From the NCBI RefSeq assembly GCF_026627445.1, contig NZ_JAPNLJ010000056.1, positions 1-40,358 on the forward strand: a stretch of 40,358 nt of DNA, given 5' to 3'. The position numbers were made by a program, and so were the translations under genes. The DNA comes from Streptomyces sp. H27-H1. GTDB taxonomy: Bacteria > Actinomycetota > Actinomycetes > Streptomycetales > Streptomycetaceae. Below, piece by piece: positions 1 to 7,184 of this stretch. The notes under the pieces are model-generated. The model searched no databases. It saw only the letters and a list, made by a program, of their open reading frames with translations, and was not told the origin of the DNA. The stretch's first letter is position 1, and each line of letters begins with the position of its first letter.

Positions 1-123
1 CCACACGAACATCGCGGCCAGCCTCCGCGAGATGTCCTACGACTGTTTCCGACGACCCCTCGAACTCCTCGGCCTCTCCTGACCAGCAACGATCCAAGAC
101 CAAAAGACTTTGCAACAGCCCTG
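1..123 (+). mobile_element. Right end of an ISAs1-type insertion sequence
   Basis: The end of a transposase reading frame is followed by 41 bases and a terminal motif (GACTTTGCAACAGCCCTG, 106-123). That motif is the exact reverse complement of the left end seen at 40232. The element continues off the left edge of the window. Family assignment comes from the shared terminal motif and from the transposase at 346. No short target duplication was found when the flank after 123 was compared with the flank before 40232. Confidence 0.7.
2..82 (+). pseudogene. C-terminal end of ISAs1-type transposase (cut by window edge)
   Basis: Only the last 26 residues are in the window. They read ...NIAASLREMSYDCFRRPLELLG and end at TGA 80-82, which resembles the C-terminal tail of DDE transposases of the ISAs1 family. 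No catalytic residue lies in the visible part. It belongs with the IS right end that closes at 123. Whether the full gene is intact cannot be judged from this window, so it is typed as a partial gene rather than a proven pseudogene. Confidence 0.5.
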
Positions 124-203
124 CCCGGCACCCCGCCCCTCTTGAGCAGTCTAGTCCCGTACTTCGCGGGTCGTTGATTCGTATGGTATGACCGGTCCGG
201 GGG

Positions 204-837
204 CAGGGCTGATTCAAAGTCTTGGTGATCATGTGGAAGTGCTGGTCACAACGGGGTGACGATCCGTCGAGACATCGCTACGAACGCAACGAAGCTCCGG
301 TTGACGGGGTGACCTCTCAAGTCGCCCTGAACACCCGGAGCTTCGATGTGCCGTCAGTCTGCCACTGTCTGCCTGATCAAGTCGCCCACGCGTCAACACC
401 GTGAGGTCCCGCAGTTGGACGGCCGGCTGCGGACACTGCCCGACCCGCGCAAGCGCCGTGGACGCCGTCACCCGCTGGTGTCGGTGTTGCTGACTGCCGC
501 CTGCGCGGTCCTGGCCGGAGCTCGCTCCTACTTCGCGATCGGCCAGTGGGCCCGCAACGCACCCCAGGACGCCCTCGCCCGGCTCGGCATCCGCGGAGCC
601 GGCACGCTCGCTGTCCGCCGTGCGCCCAGCACCTCGACCATCCGGCGAGTCCTGCTCGCCGTGTGTCCCGGGGGACTTGCCGACCTGCTCGGCGCCGACC
701 CGTCCACCGCCGAAAGCCTGGCCGTGGACGGCAAGACCGCCCGCGGCTCACGCATCGGCACCGGCCCGGCCGCGCACCTGCTCGCCGCTGTCTCCGGCGG
801 CGGGCAGACCGTCAGCCAGCTGCGAGTACCGGACAAG
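204..837 (+). mobile_element. Left part of an ISAs1-type element, truncated by an intron remnant
   Basis: The left terminus CAGGGCTGATTCAAAGTC at 204 closely matches the left end at 40232. Both copies also share an internal block around 264-320 (GCTACGAACGCAACGAAGCTCC and following bases). The transposase begins at 346 and stops making sense at 837, where a group II intron 3' end abuts on the opposite strand. The right half of this element is not present further on, so the copy is dead. Confidence 0.75.
346..837 (+). pseudogene. ISAs1-family transposase, N-terminal half
   Basis: The start is ATG 346, after CGGAG. About 164 residues are recognisable. The N-terminal DDE-associated region reads LPDPRKRRGRRHPL then AACAVLAGARSYFAIGQWA. 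The beginning of the DDE domain reads LAVDGKTARGSR, which carries the first catalytic Asp, and then AAHLLAAV and VSQLRVPDK. Homologues continue after VPDK with TNEI; here the frame runs into the domain VI end of a group II intron and stops at 891. The second and third catalytic acids are therefore missing. The reading frame up to the junction is clean, so the interruption is probably recent. Confidence 0.8.
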
Positions 838-1319
838 AGTCGAGTAGCCGGGGGGAATTTCGCCCCCCGGCTCTCGCAGAACCGTGCGTAAAGATCTCTC
901 TTTACACGGCTCTTGCCATCCTGATCACCAGCCCGAAGACGCTGCGGCGGTCACCTTCCAGTGCACGAACATGCGGGGGTACCGCTGGGCGATCTCCCGC
1001 ATCTTCCGAAGGGCCTCACGCAGCGCCGCGAGCCGCCTGTACTTCTTGCGGATCCAGCGCACCAAGTAGGCGTTGATGCGTTGCAGAAGGGGGATCAAGG
1101 CCGCTGGGTAGAAACGGCCGTAATAGTTGATCCAGCCCGCCACGATCGGATTGATCCGTCGGGCGAGCTCGACGAAGGTGAGGTCGGATCGGCGGTGGAG
1201 TCGCCAGCCACGCACTTCCCCACTGATCCTCTTCAAGGCGTCCTTGCTGATCGCAGGCTCGAAGGACAGGAACTGTCTGCCCTGCTTGTCCTGCGACTTG
1301 CGCGCGCGGAACGTGTACC
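838..1319 (-). mobile_element. 3' portion of a group II intron
   Basis: Read on the minus strand, a maturase fragment is followed by a 34-nt hairpin at 912-879 with the hallmarks of group II domain V: a GAGCCG start, an ACGGTTC end, a two-base bulge and a GAGA (GNRA) tetraloop. Next comes a GC-rich domain VI stem (about 876-841) with an unpaired A in GGCTACTCG, and the intron 3' end near 838. The intron sits inside the transposase at 346, in opposite orientation. Domains I-IV and the reverse transcriptase palm are absent, because the sequence becomes unrelated beyond about 1319. It cannot splice or move by itself. Confidence 0.85.
925..1319 (-). pseudogene. Group II intron maturase/reverse transcriptase, C-terminal fragment
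   Basis: About 130 residues are recognisable, from YTFRARKSQDKQGRQFLSFE to the stop at 925. The segment INPIVAGWINYYGRFYPAAL followed by INAYLVRWIRKKYRRL is the maturase (GIIM, thumb) signature of bacterial intron-encoded proteins, which binds the intron RNA during splicing. The reverse transcriptase fingers and palm, including YxDD, are missing. An open frame continues upstream to an ATG at 1401, but that part (residues 1-28) arises from an inverted repeat and unrelated DNA, so it is not the native N terminus. It is a non-functional remnant. Confidence 0.85.
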
Positions 1320-1363
1320 TGAGGTGATCCCTGTGGTGTGGACACACCACGGGGATCACCTCA
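1320..1363. repeat. Near-perfect 21-bp inverted repeat
   Basis: The left arm is 1320-1340 and the right arm 1343-1363, with a 2-base centre and one mismatch in 21 (TGAGGTGATCCCTGTGGTGTG against its complement). It lies exactly where recognisable intron maturase sequence ends. This may be a deletion or inversion junction in which intron sequence was copied back on itself. The loop is too small for an ordinary terminator. Confidence 0.7.
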
Positions 1364-1642
1364 CCCAGCTCGGCCAGTGCCTTCTGCTTGTCGCCGATCA
1401 CGCACGCTCCGCATCCCGGTCACGAACCGTCCACAACGGCCGCGAATCCGGCCCGTACCCGAACTCCGGCCGATCGCCGTACGGCCCTCGCAGCGTCAGC
1501 CCTGCCGCCTGGCCTTCCACTGGGCGCTGCCCGGCCCGACCCACCGGATCGTGCGCACGTGCGCCACCAGCTCGCGCACCGCCTCGCTCGACCGCTTCGG
1601 CGTGTGCCGCTCCGGGCACCACCGGCGCCACGGGCCGTACCG
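1364..1642. other. Non-assigned stretch, possible gene debris
   Basis: No complete gene with a convincing start was found. On the plus strand one frame between about 1450 and 1680 gives a peptide-like stretch with GVCRSGHHRRHGPYRYW and FHWALPGPTHRIVRT, but it lacks a sensible start and runs under the SET-domain gene. It may be debris of a gene lost when the IS and intron were inserted. Confidence 0.3.
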
Positions 1643-2218
1643 CTACTGGCCCGGCGTGCTCGGGTGCGCTTCCATCTCCAGCAGGTAGGGGGCGATCAGG
1701 CCGCGGTATGCGTCCCTGCGCTCGGTGGGCAGATCCTTCCAGCCGGTGATGGTGTCACGGCAGTAGGCAGTGCCACACCGGCAGCGCGCGGGGAAGTGGT
1801 CGATGGTGTGGTTTCGCATGGCGTAGTCGAAGGTGATCTCCTCGCCCTCTGCGATGGCGCGGCGGGCGATCAGATCGTGCGCGCCGTGTGCGTTGACCGC
1901 GATTCCGCAACTGGGGTCGCAGGAGTGGTTGACTAACGGCATCAGGCCGGCGTGCCGGACGAAGCGGTGCTCGCCGATCTGTGAGGCGTGGGCGTCGTTG
2001 CGGTCGAGTTCGGTCTCGATGACCCCTTCGAGCACCCGCTCGCCGACGGCGAACCCGTGCAGGGCGAACACCCCCACTCCCCGATCCGCTGCCGTGCGGG
2101 CCTGCGCGTCGGCCGTCCCGCTTGCCCGCCCGCTCACGTCCGTACGGACCTGGGGTGGCGTGGCGGCAGCCTGCGAGAGAGCGGCAGTGCTTGTCGTGGT
2201 ATTGACTGTCCGGGTCAT
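1643..2218 (-). CDS. SET domain-containing protein
   Basis: 191 residues, a normal length for the single-domain bacterial SET proteins. SET proteins transfer methyl groups from S-adenosylmethionine to protein lysines; the target here is unknown. Visible motifs are GVGVFA near residue 48, the cofactor/active-site motif NHSCDPSCG at 97-105, and EEITFDY with the conserved Tyr at 132. A post-SET zinc cluster follows (Cys146, Cys148 and Cys153 in CRCGTAYC). The first 40 residues are Ala/Thr-rich and probably disordered. The start is ATG 2218 with GGAACCC and AAGGAG upstream. It stands alone between IS debris and a divergent small gene. The core motifs are complete, so the enzyme may be active. Confidence 0.85.
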   Translation of the reverse strand: MTRTVNTTTSTAALSQAAATPPQVRTDVSGRASGTADAQARTAADRGVGVFALHGFAVGERVLEGVIETELDRNDAHASQIGEHRFVRHAGLMPLVNHSCDPSCGIAVNAHGAHDLIARRAIAEGEEITFDYAMRNHTIDHFPARCRCGTAYCRDTITGWKDLPTERRDAYRGLIAPYLLEMEAHPSTPGQ

Positions 2219-2656
2219 GGGTTCCTGACTCCTTCATGGCTGCTGGTGAAGTGAAGAACAATCGAAAGCACGCCGTGCTCTGGGGCGACGCGACCGCGGT
2301 GAACGGGTGTCGCTCCACCTTCAAGCCCTCTCACGGCGTGGAACTCCACGAGGCTGCCCCGCATGGGGCCCTGCCACGCCAAGACTCAGCGATACGCCAC
2401 GTCATGGAGCTGCGCGCACCCGTCGTTGGCGATGCCCGCGGCTACCACCAACTTCACCACCTCAAAGCCCGCCGCGCAGGCCGGAGGGACCTGGAGCCGG
2501 CACGGCACATCGTCGGCGGCGTACGCACGCCGCCGCCCATGTCCCGGCATCACCCGCCCACCTCAACCGGTGATACAAATGGTGCGAAGTGTCACCTTGC
2601 GTGTCAGCGTGGAGGGGAGGAATCCTTCCGTCACGCGTCACAGAGGAGTCGCCGTC
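2219..2656. other. Intergenic region between divergent genes
   Basis: No gene was recognised in 438 bases. The open frames here have IS-like or random composition and no ribosome site. Promoters for the minus-strand SET gene and for the small plus-strand gene at 2657 should lie here. Short direct repeats GTGTCACC and GTGTCAGC occur at about 2588-2605, upstream of the latter. Confidence 0.4.
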
Positions 2657-2863
2657 ATGGGCGGTATGCAGGACAAGCGCCAGGAACCGGGCAAGGGCCG
2701 CGAGGAGCAGGAGCGCCTGCGCCGCGAGGGGCAGGACCCCGTCCACCCCGGCGCAGGCCAGGAGGGAACCCGGGGCAAGAGCCCCGAGGAGCTCAAGCGC
2801 CGCCGCCCAGACGAGATGACGCGCGAGCACGATGACGACGAGAAGCGCGACGAAGAGCACTGA
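2657..2863 (+). CDS. Small highly charged hypothetical protein
   Basis: 68 residues, with ATG 2657 placed behind GAGGAG. Nearly every residue is charged or polar (EEQERLRREGQDPV, EELKRRRPDEM, a DDDEKRDEEH end). There is no hydrophobic core, membrane segment or cysteine. Such short acidic/basic proteins are common and uncharacterised in Streptomyces and are likely to be disordered. It is followed within 31 bases by a strong terminator, so it is probably a single-gene transcript. I do not recognise a function. Confidence 0.65.
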   Translation: MGGMQDKRQEPGKGREEQERLRREGQDPVHPGAGQEGTRGKSPEELKRRRPDEMTREHDDDEKRDEEH

Positions 2864-2893
2864 CCACGCTCAAACTGTCACGCTCACGCACGC

Positions 2894-2931
2894 AGGACCC
2901 GGCCGGGCCCGTAGTCACCCGGCCGGGTCCT
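2894..2931 (+). terminator. Rho-independent-type terminator hairpin
   Basis: A perfect 14-bp stem (AGGACCCGGCCGGG with its complement at 2918-2931) encloses a 10-base loop, 31 bases after the small gene at 2657. There is no U-tract, as is usual in Streptomyces. Confidence 0.8.
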
Positions 2932-3110
2932 GTCATGTGCCCGCACCTAGCCGGGCGCATCGCGCGGGGCGGCCCGTACGGGTCGCCGCAGGGCCTGCTG
3001 GGCCGGGCTTGCAACCGGGTGCGGGGCGGGGCGAGTATCGAAGCGGGACATCGCCCGGCCGTTGGGGCCGGCAGCGCATCGGACCACCCGTGGTGGCGAG
3101 GTGAGACAGC

Positions 3111-3557
3111 ATGCAGAGCGACTTCCACATCGCGATCCGGCGCTACGGTCCGACGTTGCACCTCACCCCGGCGGGAGAGTTGGACATGGATTCGGGGCCG
3201 GCCATGGCCCGGGTGTGGACGGCCCTGGACGACCAGGTCGCCGTGGTGGCCTGCGACATGCGCAGCCTGACGTTCATCGACGCCACCGGCCTGCACCGCC
3301 TCCTCGGCCTCGCCGCCTACGTTGATGGCCGCAGCATCGCCTTCTTCGCCTACAACTGGCAGCGCCAGCCCCTGTGGCTCCTGGATCTCATCGACGATCT
3401 CGACCAGGCTCGGCAGGGCGCGGGCAACCGTCCGGCACCGACGCGTCTGCTGCGCCGCACGCTGCGGCAGAGCGCGGTATCCGGCCGCACCCCGCACACG
3501 GCGAGGACCGGACACCGGCCGCCTGCTCTCCCGGACGGGCCCCTTCTGTCCCGCTAA
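3111..3557 (+). CDS. STAS-domain protein (anti-anti-sigma factor-like)
   Basis: 148 residues, with ATG 3111 after GAGGTGAG. A STAS fold fills residues 5-105: GELDMDSGP, then VVACDMRSLTFIDATGLHRLL. In SpoIIAA-type antagonists the motif is D-S-S-G, and the first Ser (residue 58 in SpoIIAA) is phosphorylated by the anti-sigma kinase. Here the motif is D57-A58-T59-G60, so the usual phosphorylation site is Ala. If it binds an anti-sigma factor, it should not be inactivated in the normal way. The C-terminal 40 residues are basic and Pro-rich. It meets the minus-strand STAS gene tail to tail, with stop codons overlapping by 4 bases. Confidence 0.8.
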   Translation: MQSDFHIAIRRYGPTLHLTPAGELDMDSGPAMARVWTALDDQVAVVACDMRSLTFIDATGLHRLLGLAAYVDGRSIAFFAYNWQRQPLWLLDLIDDLDQARQGAGNRPAPTRLLRRTLRQSAVSGRTPHTARTGHRPPALPDGPLLSR

Positions 3558-3958
3558 GGGTGAGGAAGGGCGTCCCCGCAGTCCGCGAGGTTCTCGCGCT
3601 GGGCCCGCTCCTCGATCAGGCGGCGAAAACCCGCCAGCGCGAAACGCTCACCCGTGGAAGAACCAGGCCCCGGCATCCCGGCGACCTGTGCCATCAGCCG
3701 CTGGGGCTGCGACTGCCAGCCGACGACAAGAACCCGCAGGCCCAGGCACTCGGCCCGCCGGTGCAGGTCCAAAAGCAGCAGCAGGCCAGCGGAATCCATG
3801 AACACGACACGATGAACATCGATCATGAGGACCCGCTCATGCACGGTGACCTGTTCCAGTGCCTGCTGGAGCAGCGACGCGGCGGCCGCGTCAAGATCCC
3901 CACTGACGCCGACCAGGAGCGTGCTTCCGCAACGCTGGACCTCCGTGGTGATCAACAC
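3554..3958 (-). CDS. STAS-domain anti-anti-sigma factor
   Basis: 134 residues from GTG 3958, chosen because GGAGGAAGGG lies just upstream. An in-frame extension to GTG 3985 has no such site. The STAS domain reads LLVGVSGDLDAAAA, then VLMIDVHRVVFMDSAGLLLLLDLHRRAE, with the phosphorylatable Ser in D-S-A-G at about residue 56. Proteins of this kind free sigma factors by binding their anti-sigma kinases and are switched off by phosphorylation. Unlike its tail-to-tail neighbour at 3111, it keeps the Ser. No anti-sigma kinase or sigma factor gene is in the window, so any partner would be encoded elsewhere. Confidence 0.85.
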   Translation of the reverse strand: MLITTEVQRCGSTLLVGVSGDLDAAAASLLQQALEQVTVHERVLMIDVHRVVFMDSAGLLLLLDLHRRAECLGLRVLVVGWQSQPQRLMAQVAGMPGPGSSTGERFALAGFRRLIEERAQRENLADCGDALPHP

Positions 3959-3985
3959 GCGCTTCCCTTCCTCCATCCCGGACAC

Positions 3986-4598
3986 CGGACCCGAGAAGCC
4001 CTCATACGGGCCCGTAAATCCCGGTAGCCACTACGAGGCGCGCCTCGTGCCTCGCGCATTCCGCCGTGCCGCGGCGTGAGACCCCGTGATCTACGCCCCC
4101 GGTACCGCGCGAAAGGCTCCTCCGTTCTCGGCGCCGTCCCCGCAATGCCCGGCCCCCTCGGGGTGCACCGCGACGAGGAAGAACAGGAGGAAACGCCCAC
4201 GGACGCCAGGGCGGCGGCTGTCCCGGCGCCACCCGATGGGCGCGCAGCATGAGCGGGCTCTGGCGCCAGGTCCTGGCCGCCCTCGGCAACGACGGTCCCC
4301 ACGAGCAGCACGAGCGCGCGGGGCTGCCCGCCCTGGGCGCGGCCGCACTCGCACCGGCGACGAGCCGGCCACCGCCGAGGCTGTGCAGCGCATCGCGCTG
4401 GCCGAGTTCTCGCTGCTGCTCGACGAGCCGTCAGGCTCGCGCCGCCCTCGTCCAGCGCCGGACCGGCCGCCGGTGACCTCCAAGGGCGTGTGCGCGTTGG
4501 TGGGACCACGATGACGGCGCGGCCGGTGCCCCGTCATCAACCAGGCCGTCCGCGCGGGAGAGACCGCCTCGTTCCCCGCCAACGAGACGGTCTACGCC
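3986..4598. other. Region of decayed coding sequence
   Basis: About 600 bases with no intact gene, but sense fragments appear on the plus strand in three successive frames. ATG 4250 begins MSGLWRQVLAALGNDGPHE; another frame then gives ATAEAVQRIALAEFSLLLDE (about 4368-4430). A third gives VINQAVRAGETASFPANETV then YAVLAARW (about 4530-4620). The pattern fits one small gene broken by at least two frameshifts. It directly precedes, and in the last frame fuses into, the Crp/Fnr-like pseudogene. I do not recognise the family. Confidence 0.4.
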
Positions 4599-5300
4599 GT
4601 GTTGGCCGCCCGGTGGACGTCGGCGGGGCGCGTCGTGCCCGGTCAGACGGACGGGAACGATCTCAACGACCTCGAGATGGACGCCATCGCCGCCGCGGCC
4701 CCCATGAAGACCCACAGCGCGGGCGAACTCCTTTACACGCCCACTCAGCCGTCCGAGGTGCTCTTCATCCTCAAGGGGGGCCGCGTCCGCGTCCGCGTCT
4801 TCCGGGTCTCCGCCGAGGGCCGCGCCTTGACCACGGCGATCATCTCCCCCGGCACGATCTTCGGCGAGATGGTGCTGCTCGGGCAGCGCATGTACGACAA
4901 CTTCGCCGAAGCCCTCGAGGACGTCACCGTCTGCGTCATGAGCCGCAGCGACGTCCATCGATTCCTGCTCTCCGACGCGCGGATCTCCGCCCGCATCACC
5001 GAAATCCTCGGTCGGCGCCTCGCCGACCTCGAACAACGCCTGTCGGACAGCGTCTCTAAAACCGTGCCCCAGCGCATCGCGCCACTCTGCTGACCCTCGC
5101 GGCCGAGACCCGCCCCAGGATGCTGGGCGCCCGCGGCGCCCAGATCGCCCTCACCCACCAGCAGATCGCAGCCCTCGCAGGCACCTCCCGGGAAACCACC
5201 ACCAGTCCTGCGCGACTACGCCGGGCAGGGACTGATCCGCCTCGCGCGTGGACGCATCACCGTCCTGGACGCCGAACGCCTCGGCGACCACGCGGGCTGA
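4599..5300 (+). pseudogene. Crp/Fnr-family regulator, frameshifted
   Basis: The first frame (4599-5093) holds a cyclic-nucleotide-binding-type beta barrel (SAGELLYTPTQPSEVLFILK, then SPGTIFGEMVLLGQ) and the start of the dimer helix (RITEILGRRLADLEQRL). It stops at TGA 5091-5093. The continuation is in another frame from about 5083: LLTLAAETRPRM and ALTHQQIAALAGTSRETTT, which is the HTH recognition region. A second shift near 5205 then leads into VLRDYAGQGLIRLARG and the true end at TGA 5298-5300. Put together these give a normal Crp/Fnr protein. The result is two frameshifts or two sequencing errors. The start (GTG 4599) is uncertain because the frame is open upstream. Confidence 0.75.
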
Positions 5301-5390
5301 CGTCACCGAACCGTAAGCGGCCCCAGGCCCCGCCAGCCGGTGGGAGCGATCTACATTTCAGGTCCGACCCCGACAACTGGAGCCATCACC

Positions 5391-5975
5391 ATGCGTGCCC
5401 GCTCATTCCTGCCCGTCGCACTCCTCACCGCCGCGGCACTCACCCTGACCGGGTGCGGCTCGGACACGGCCACGCCCGCCGGCGGCGCCGCGGGCACGTC
5501 CAATTCCACGGCAAGCAGCGCCCCCTCCACCGCAGGAGCCGATCCGTCCGCTCCGGCTCCGACGGCCGTCCCCGAGGCGCTGCGCTTCACGGGTACGACC
5601 GTCGACGGCAAGCCGTTCGACGGGACGAGCCTGGCGGGCAAGCCCACTGTGCTGTGGTTCTGGGCCCCCTGGTGCCCCAAGTGCAAGGCCCAGGGACCCG
5701 AGACCGCCAAGGTCGCCGAGCAGTTCCAGGGCAAGGCCAACGTCGTCGGGGTGGCCGGCCTCGACAAGCAGGCTGCTATGAAGGAATTTGTCACCTCCAC
5801 CGGTGTCGGCGCCTTCCCCAACCTGTCCGACGAAGCCGGAGACATCTGGAAGAGGTTCGAGATCACGCAGCAGAGCGTGTACGTGGTCCTCGACAAGGAC
5901 GGCAAGACGGTCTTCACCGGGAACCTGCCCGCAGGCAAGGGGCTGGCCGACAAGGTCGCCAAGCTCGTCGGCTGA
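5391..5975 (+). CDS. TlpA/DsbE-like thioredoxin-fold lipoprotein
   Basis: 194 residues, with ATG 5391 after GGAG. A lipoprotein signal peptide ends at L-T-G-C (Cys22), so the protein is predicted to be anchored on the outer face of the membrane. A Ser/Ala/Pro-rich linker (about 25-60) precedes the redoxin domain: VLWFWAPWCPKCKAQGPE with active-site Cys95-Pro-Lys-Cys98, then GVAGLDKQAAMKEFV, and a cis-Pro-like segment near QQSVYVVLDKDGKTVFTGNL. It resembles actinobacterial MPT53/DsbF-type thiol oxidoreductases. The CcdA-like gene starts 9 bases downstream, so the pair probably passes electrons across the membrane. A diverged copy of the pair lies at 13246. Confidence 0.9.
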   Translation: MRARSFLPVALLTAAALTLTGCGSDTATPAGGAAGTSNSTASSAPSTAGADPSAPAPTAVPEALRFTGTTVDGKPFDGTSLAGKPTVLWFWAPWCPKCKAQGPETAKVAEQFQGKANVVGVAGLDKQAAMKEFVTSTGVGAFPNLSDEAGDIWKRFEITQQSVYVVLDKDGKTVFTGNLPAGKGLADKVAKLVG

Positions 5976-5984
5976 CCCGCCATC

Positions 5985-6875
5985 ATGTCCGATCTGCCCC
6001 TCGCCCTCGCCCTCACCGCCGGGATGCTCGCCGCGGTCAACCCGTGCGGCTTCGCCCTGCTCCCGGCCTATCTCTCCCTGCTCGTCCTCGGCGACGACAG
6101 CCCCACCCGCACCGCGGCCGTCGGCCGCGCGCTGGCCGCCACAGCCGCCATGACCGCGGGCTTCGCCGCCGTATTCGCGCTGTTCGGCCTGGCCGTCGCA
6201 CCCGTGGCCGGTCAAGTGCAGGAGCACCTGCCCTGGTTCACCATCGTCTTCGGTGTCCTGCTCGCTGCCGTCGGCGGCTGGCTCCTGACCGGGCGTGACC
6301 TGCCCTCCCTGTTGCCCAAACTCCGCCGCGCGCCGACCGTGACCCGCTCCATACCCTCGATGGCCCTCTTCGGCGCCGCGTATGCCATAGCCTCGCTCGG
6401 CTGCACCATCGCCCCCTTCCTCGCCATCGTGGTCTCCGCGTTCCGCAGCGGATCCGGCTTCGAAGGCGTCGTACTCTTCACCGCCTACGCGACCGGAATG
6501 GGCGTCATCGTCGGCGCAGCGGCCCTCTCCGTCGCCCTGACCCGCTCCGCACGCGTGGGACGGCTGCGCCGCATCGGCTCCGTCGCCACCCGGCTCGGCG
6601 GTGCACTGCTCCTGCTGGTGGGCGCGTACGTCGCCTACTACGGCTGGTACGAGATCCGCACCCTGCGCGACCCCCAGACCACCGACCCGCTCGTCGACGC
6701 CGCCGGCACCATCCAGCGCGCCCTCGCCGACACCCTCGACACAATCGGCATCCCCGCCGTCGCCACCCTGTTCGCAGTGCTGTTGCTCGCCGCCCTGTTG
6801 CTGCGCCGCCGCACCCGCCGCGGGCAGAGCGAGGACGGACACGAGGGGAGCGGTACGCGGAACCGCACCCTGTAG
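5985..6875 (+). CDS. CcdA/DsbD-type membrane electron-transfer protein
   Basis: 296 residues with about six to seven hydrophobic helices. It carries the two conserved Cys of the CcdA family: NPCGFALLPAYL (Cys21) in the first helix and SLGCTIAPFL (Cys140) in the fourth. These relay electrons from cytoplasmic thioredoxin to an extracytoplasmic thiol partner, which here is surely the lipoprotein encoded just upstream. The C-terminal part has an extra extracytoplasmic loop (WYEIRTLRDPQTTDPLVDAA) and a last helix followed by the basic tail RRRTRRGQSEDG. Start ATG 5985. A hairpin at 7068-7100 probably ends the transcript. Confidence 0.9.
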   Translation: MSDLPLALALTAGMLAAVNPCGFALLPAYLSLLVLGDDSPTRTAAVGRALAATAAMTAGFAAVFALFGLAVAPVAGQVQEHLPWFTIVFGVLLAAVGGWLLTGRDLPSLLPKLRRAPTVTRSIPSMALFGAAYAIASLGCTIAPFLAIVVSAFRSGSGFEGVVLFTAYATGMGVIVGAAALSVALTRSARVGRLRRIGSVATRLGGALLLLVGAYVAYYGWYEIRTLRDPQTTDPLVDAAGTIQRALADTLDTIGIPAVATLFAVLLLAALLLRRRTRRGQSEDGHEGSGTRNRTL

Positions 6876-7184
6876 AGCTGGTCGGGGATGTTCTGTTTCG
6901 CCGAAGCCGTCTGAGTCGGTCCGGGCGCCAGTGCGTTGACCGCGCGGGCGGCCGCGGATGCGGATTGGTGCCGGGGCTGGCCGCATCGCGTCCCGGAAGC
7001 GGTGGGCTTCGGCGGTCCACGCAGATCGGCCTCGGTGGTGCGCCGCGGGGGAGGAGGGCGGCACCGGGGCCGACGGGAGGCAGCTTACGCCCCGTCGGCC
7101 GGGCTGGCCCGCCTTACCCGACGGCGGCCCCACTGGATTTCTGGCCGCCGGTGCGAGAGCAGAGGGCTCGTGGCTGGTATGGGG
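6876..7184. other. Convergent intergenic region
   Basis: 309 bases lie between the plus-strand CcdA gene and the end of the minus-strand radical SAM gene. Apart from the terminator hairpin at 7068-7100 nothing coding is convincing. Confidence 0.5.
7068..7100. terminator. Terminator-like hairpin between convergent genes
   Basis: A perfect 10-bp stem (GGCCGACGGG, with its complement at 7091-7100) and a 13-base loop. It can serve the operon on either strand. Confidence 0.6.

Noticed and set aside
5403..7133. 576-codon open frame on the minus strand
   Set aside because: It is Gly/Gln/Glu-rich antisense of the thioredoxin-like and CcdA genes, which have clear motifs, signal peptide and ribosome sites.
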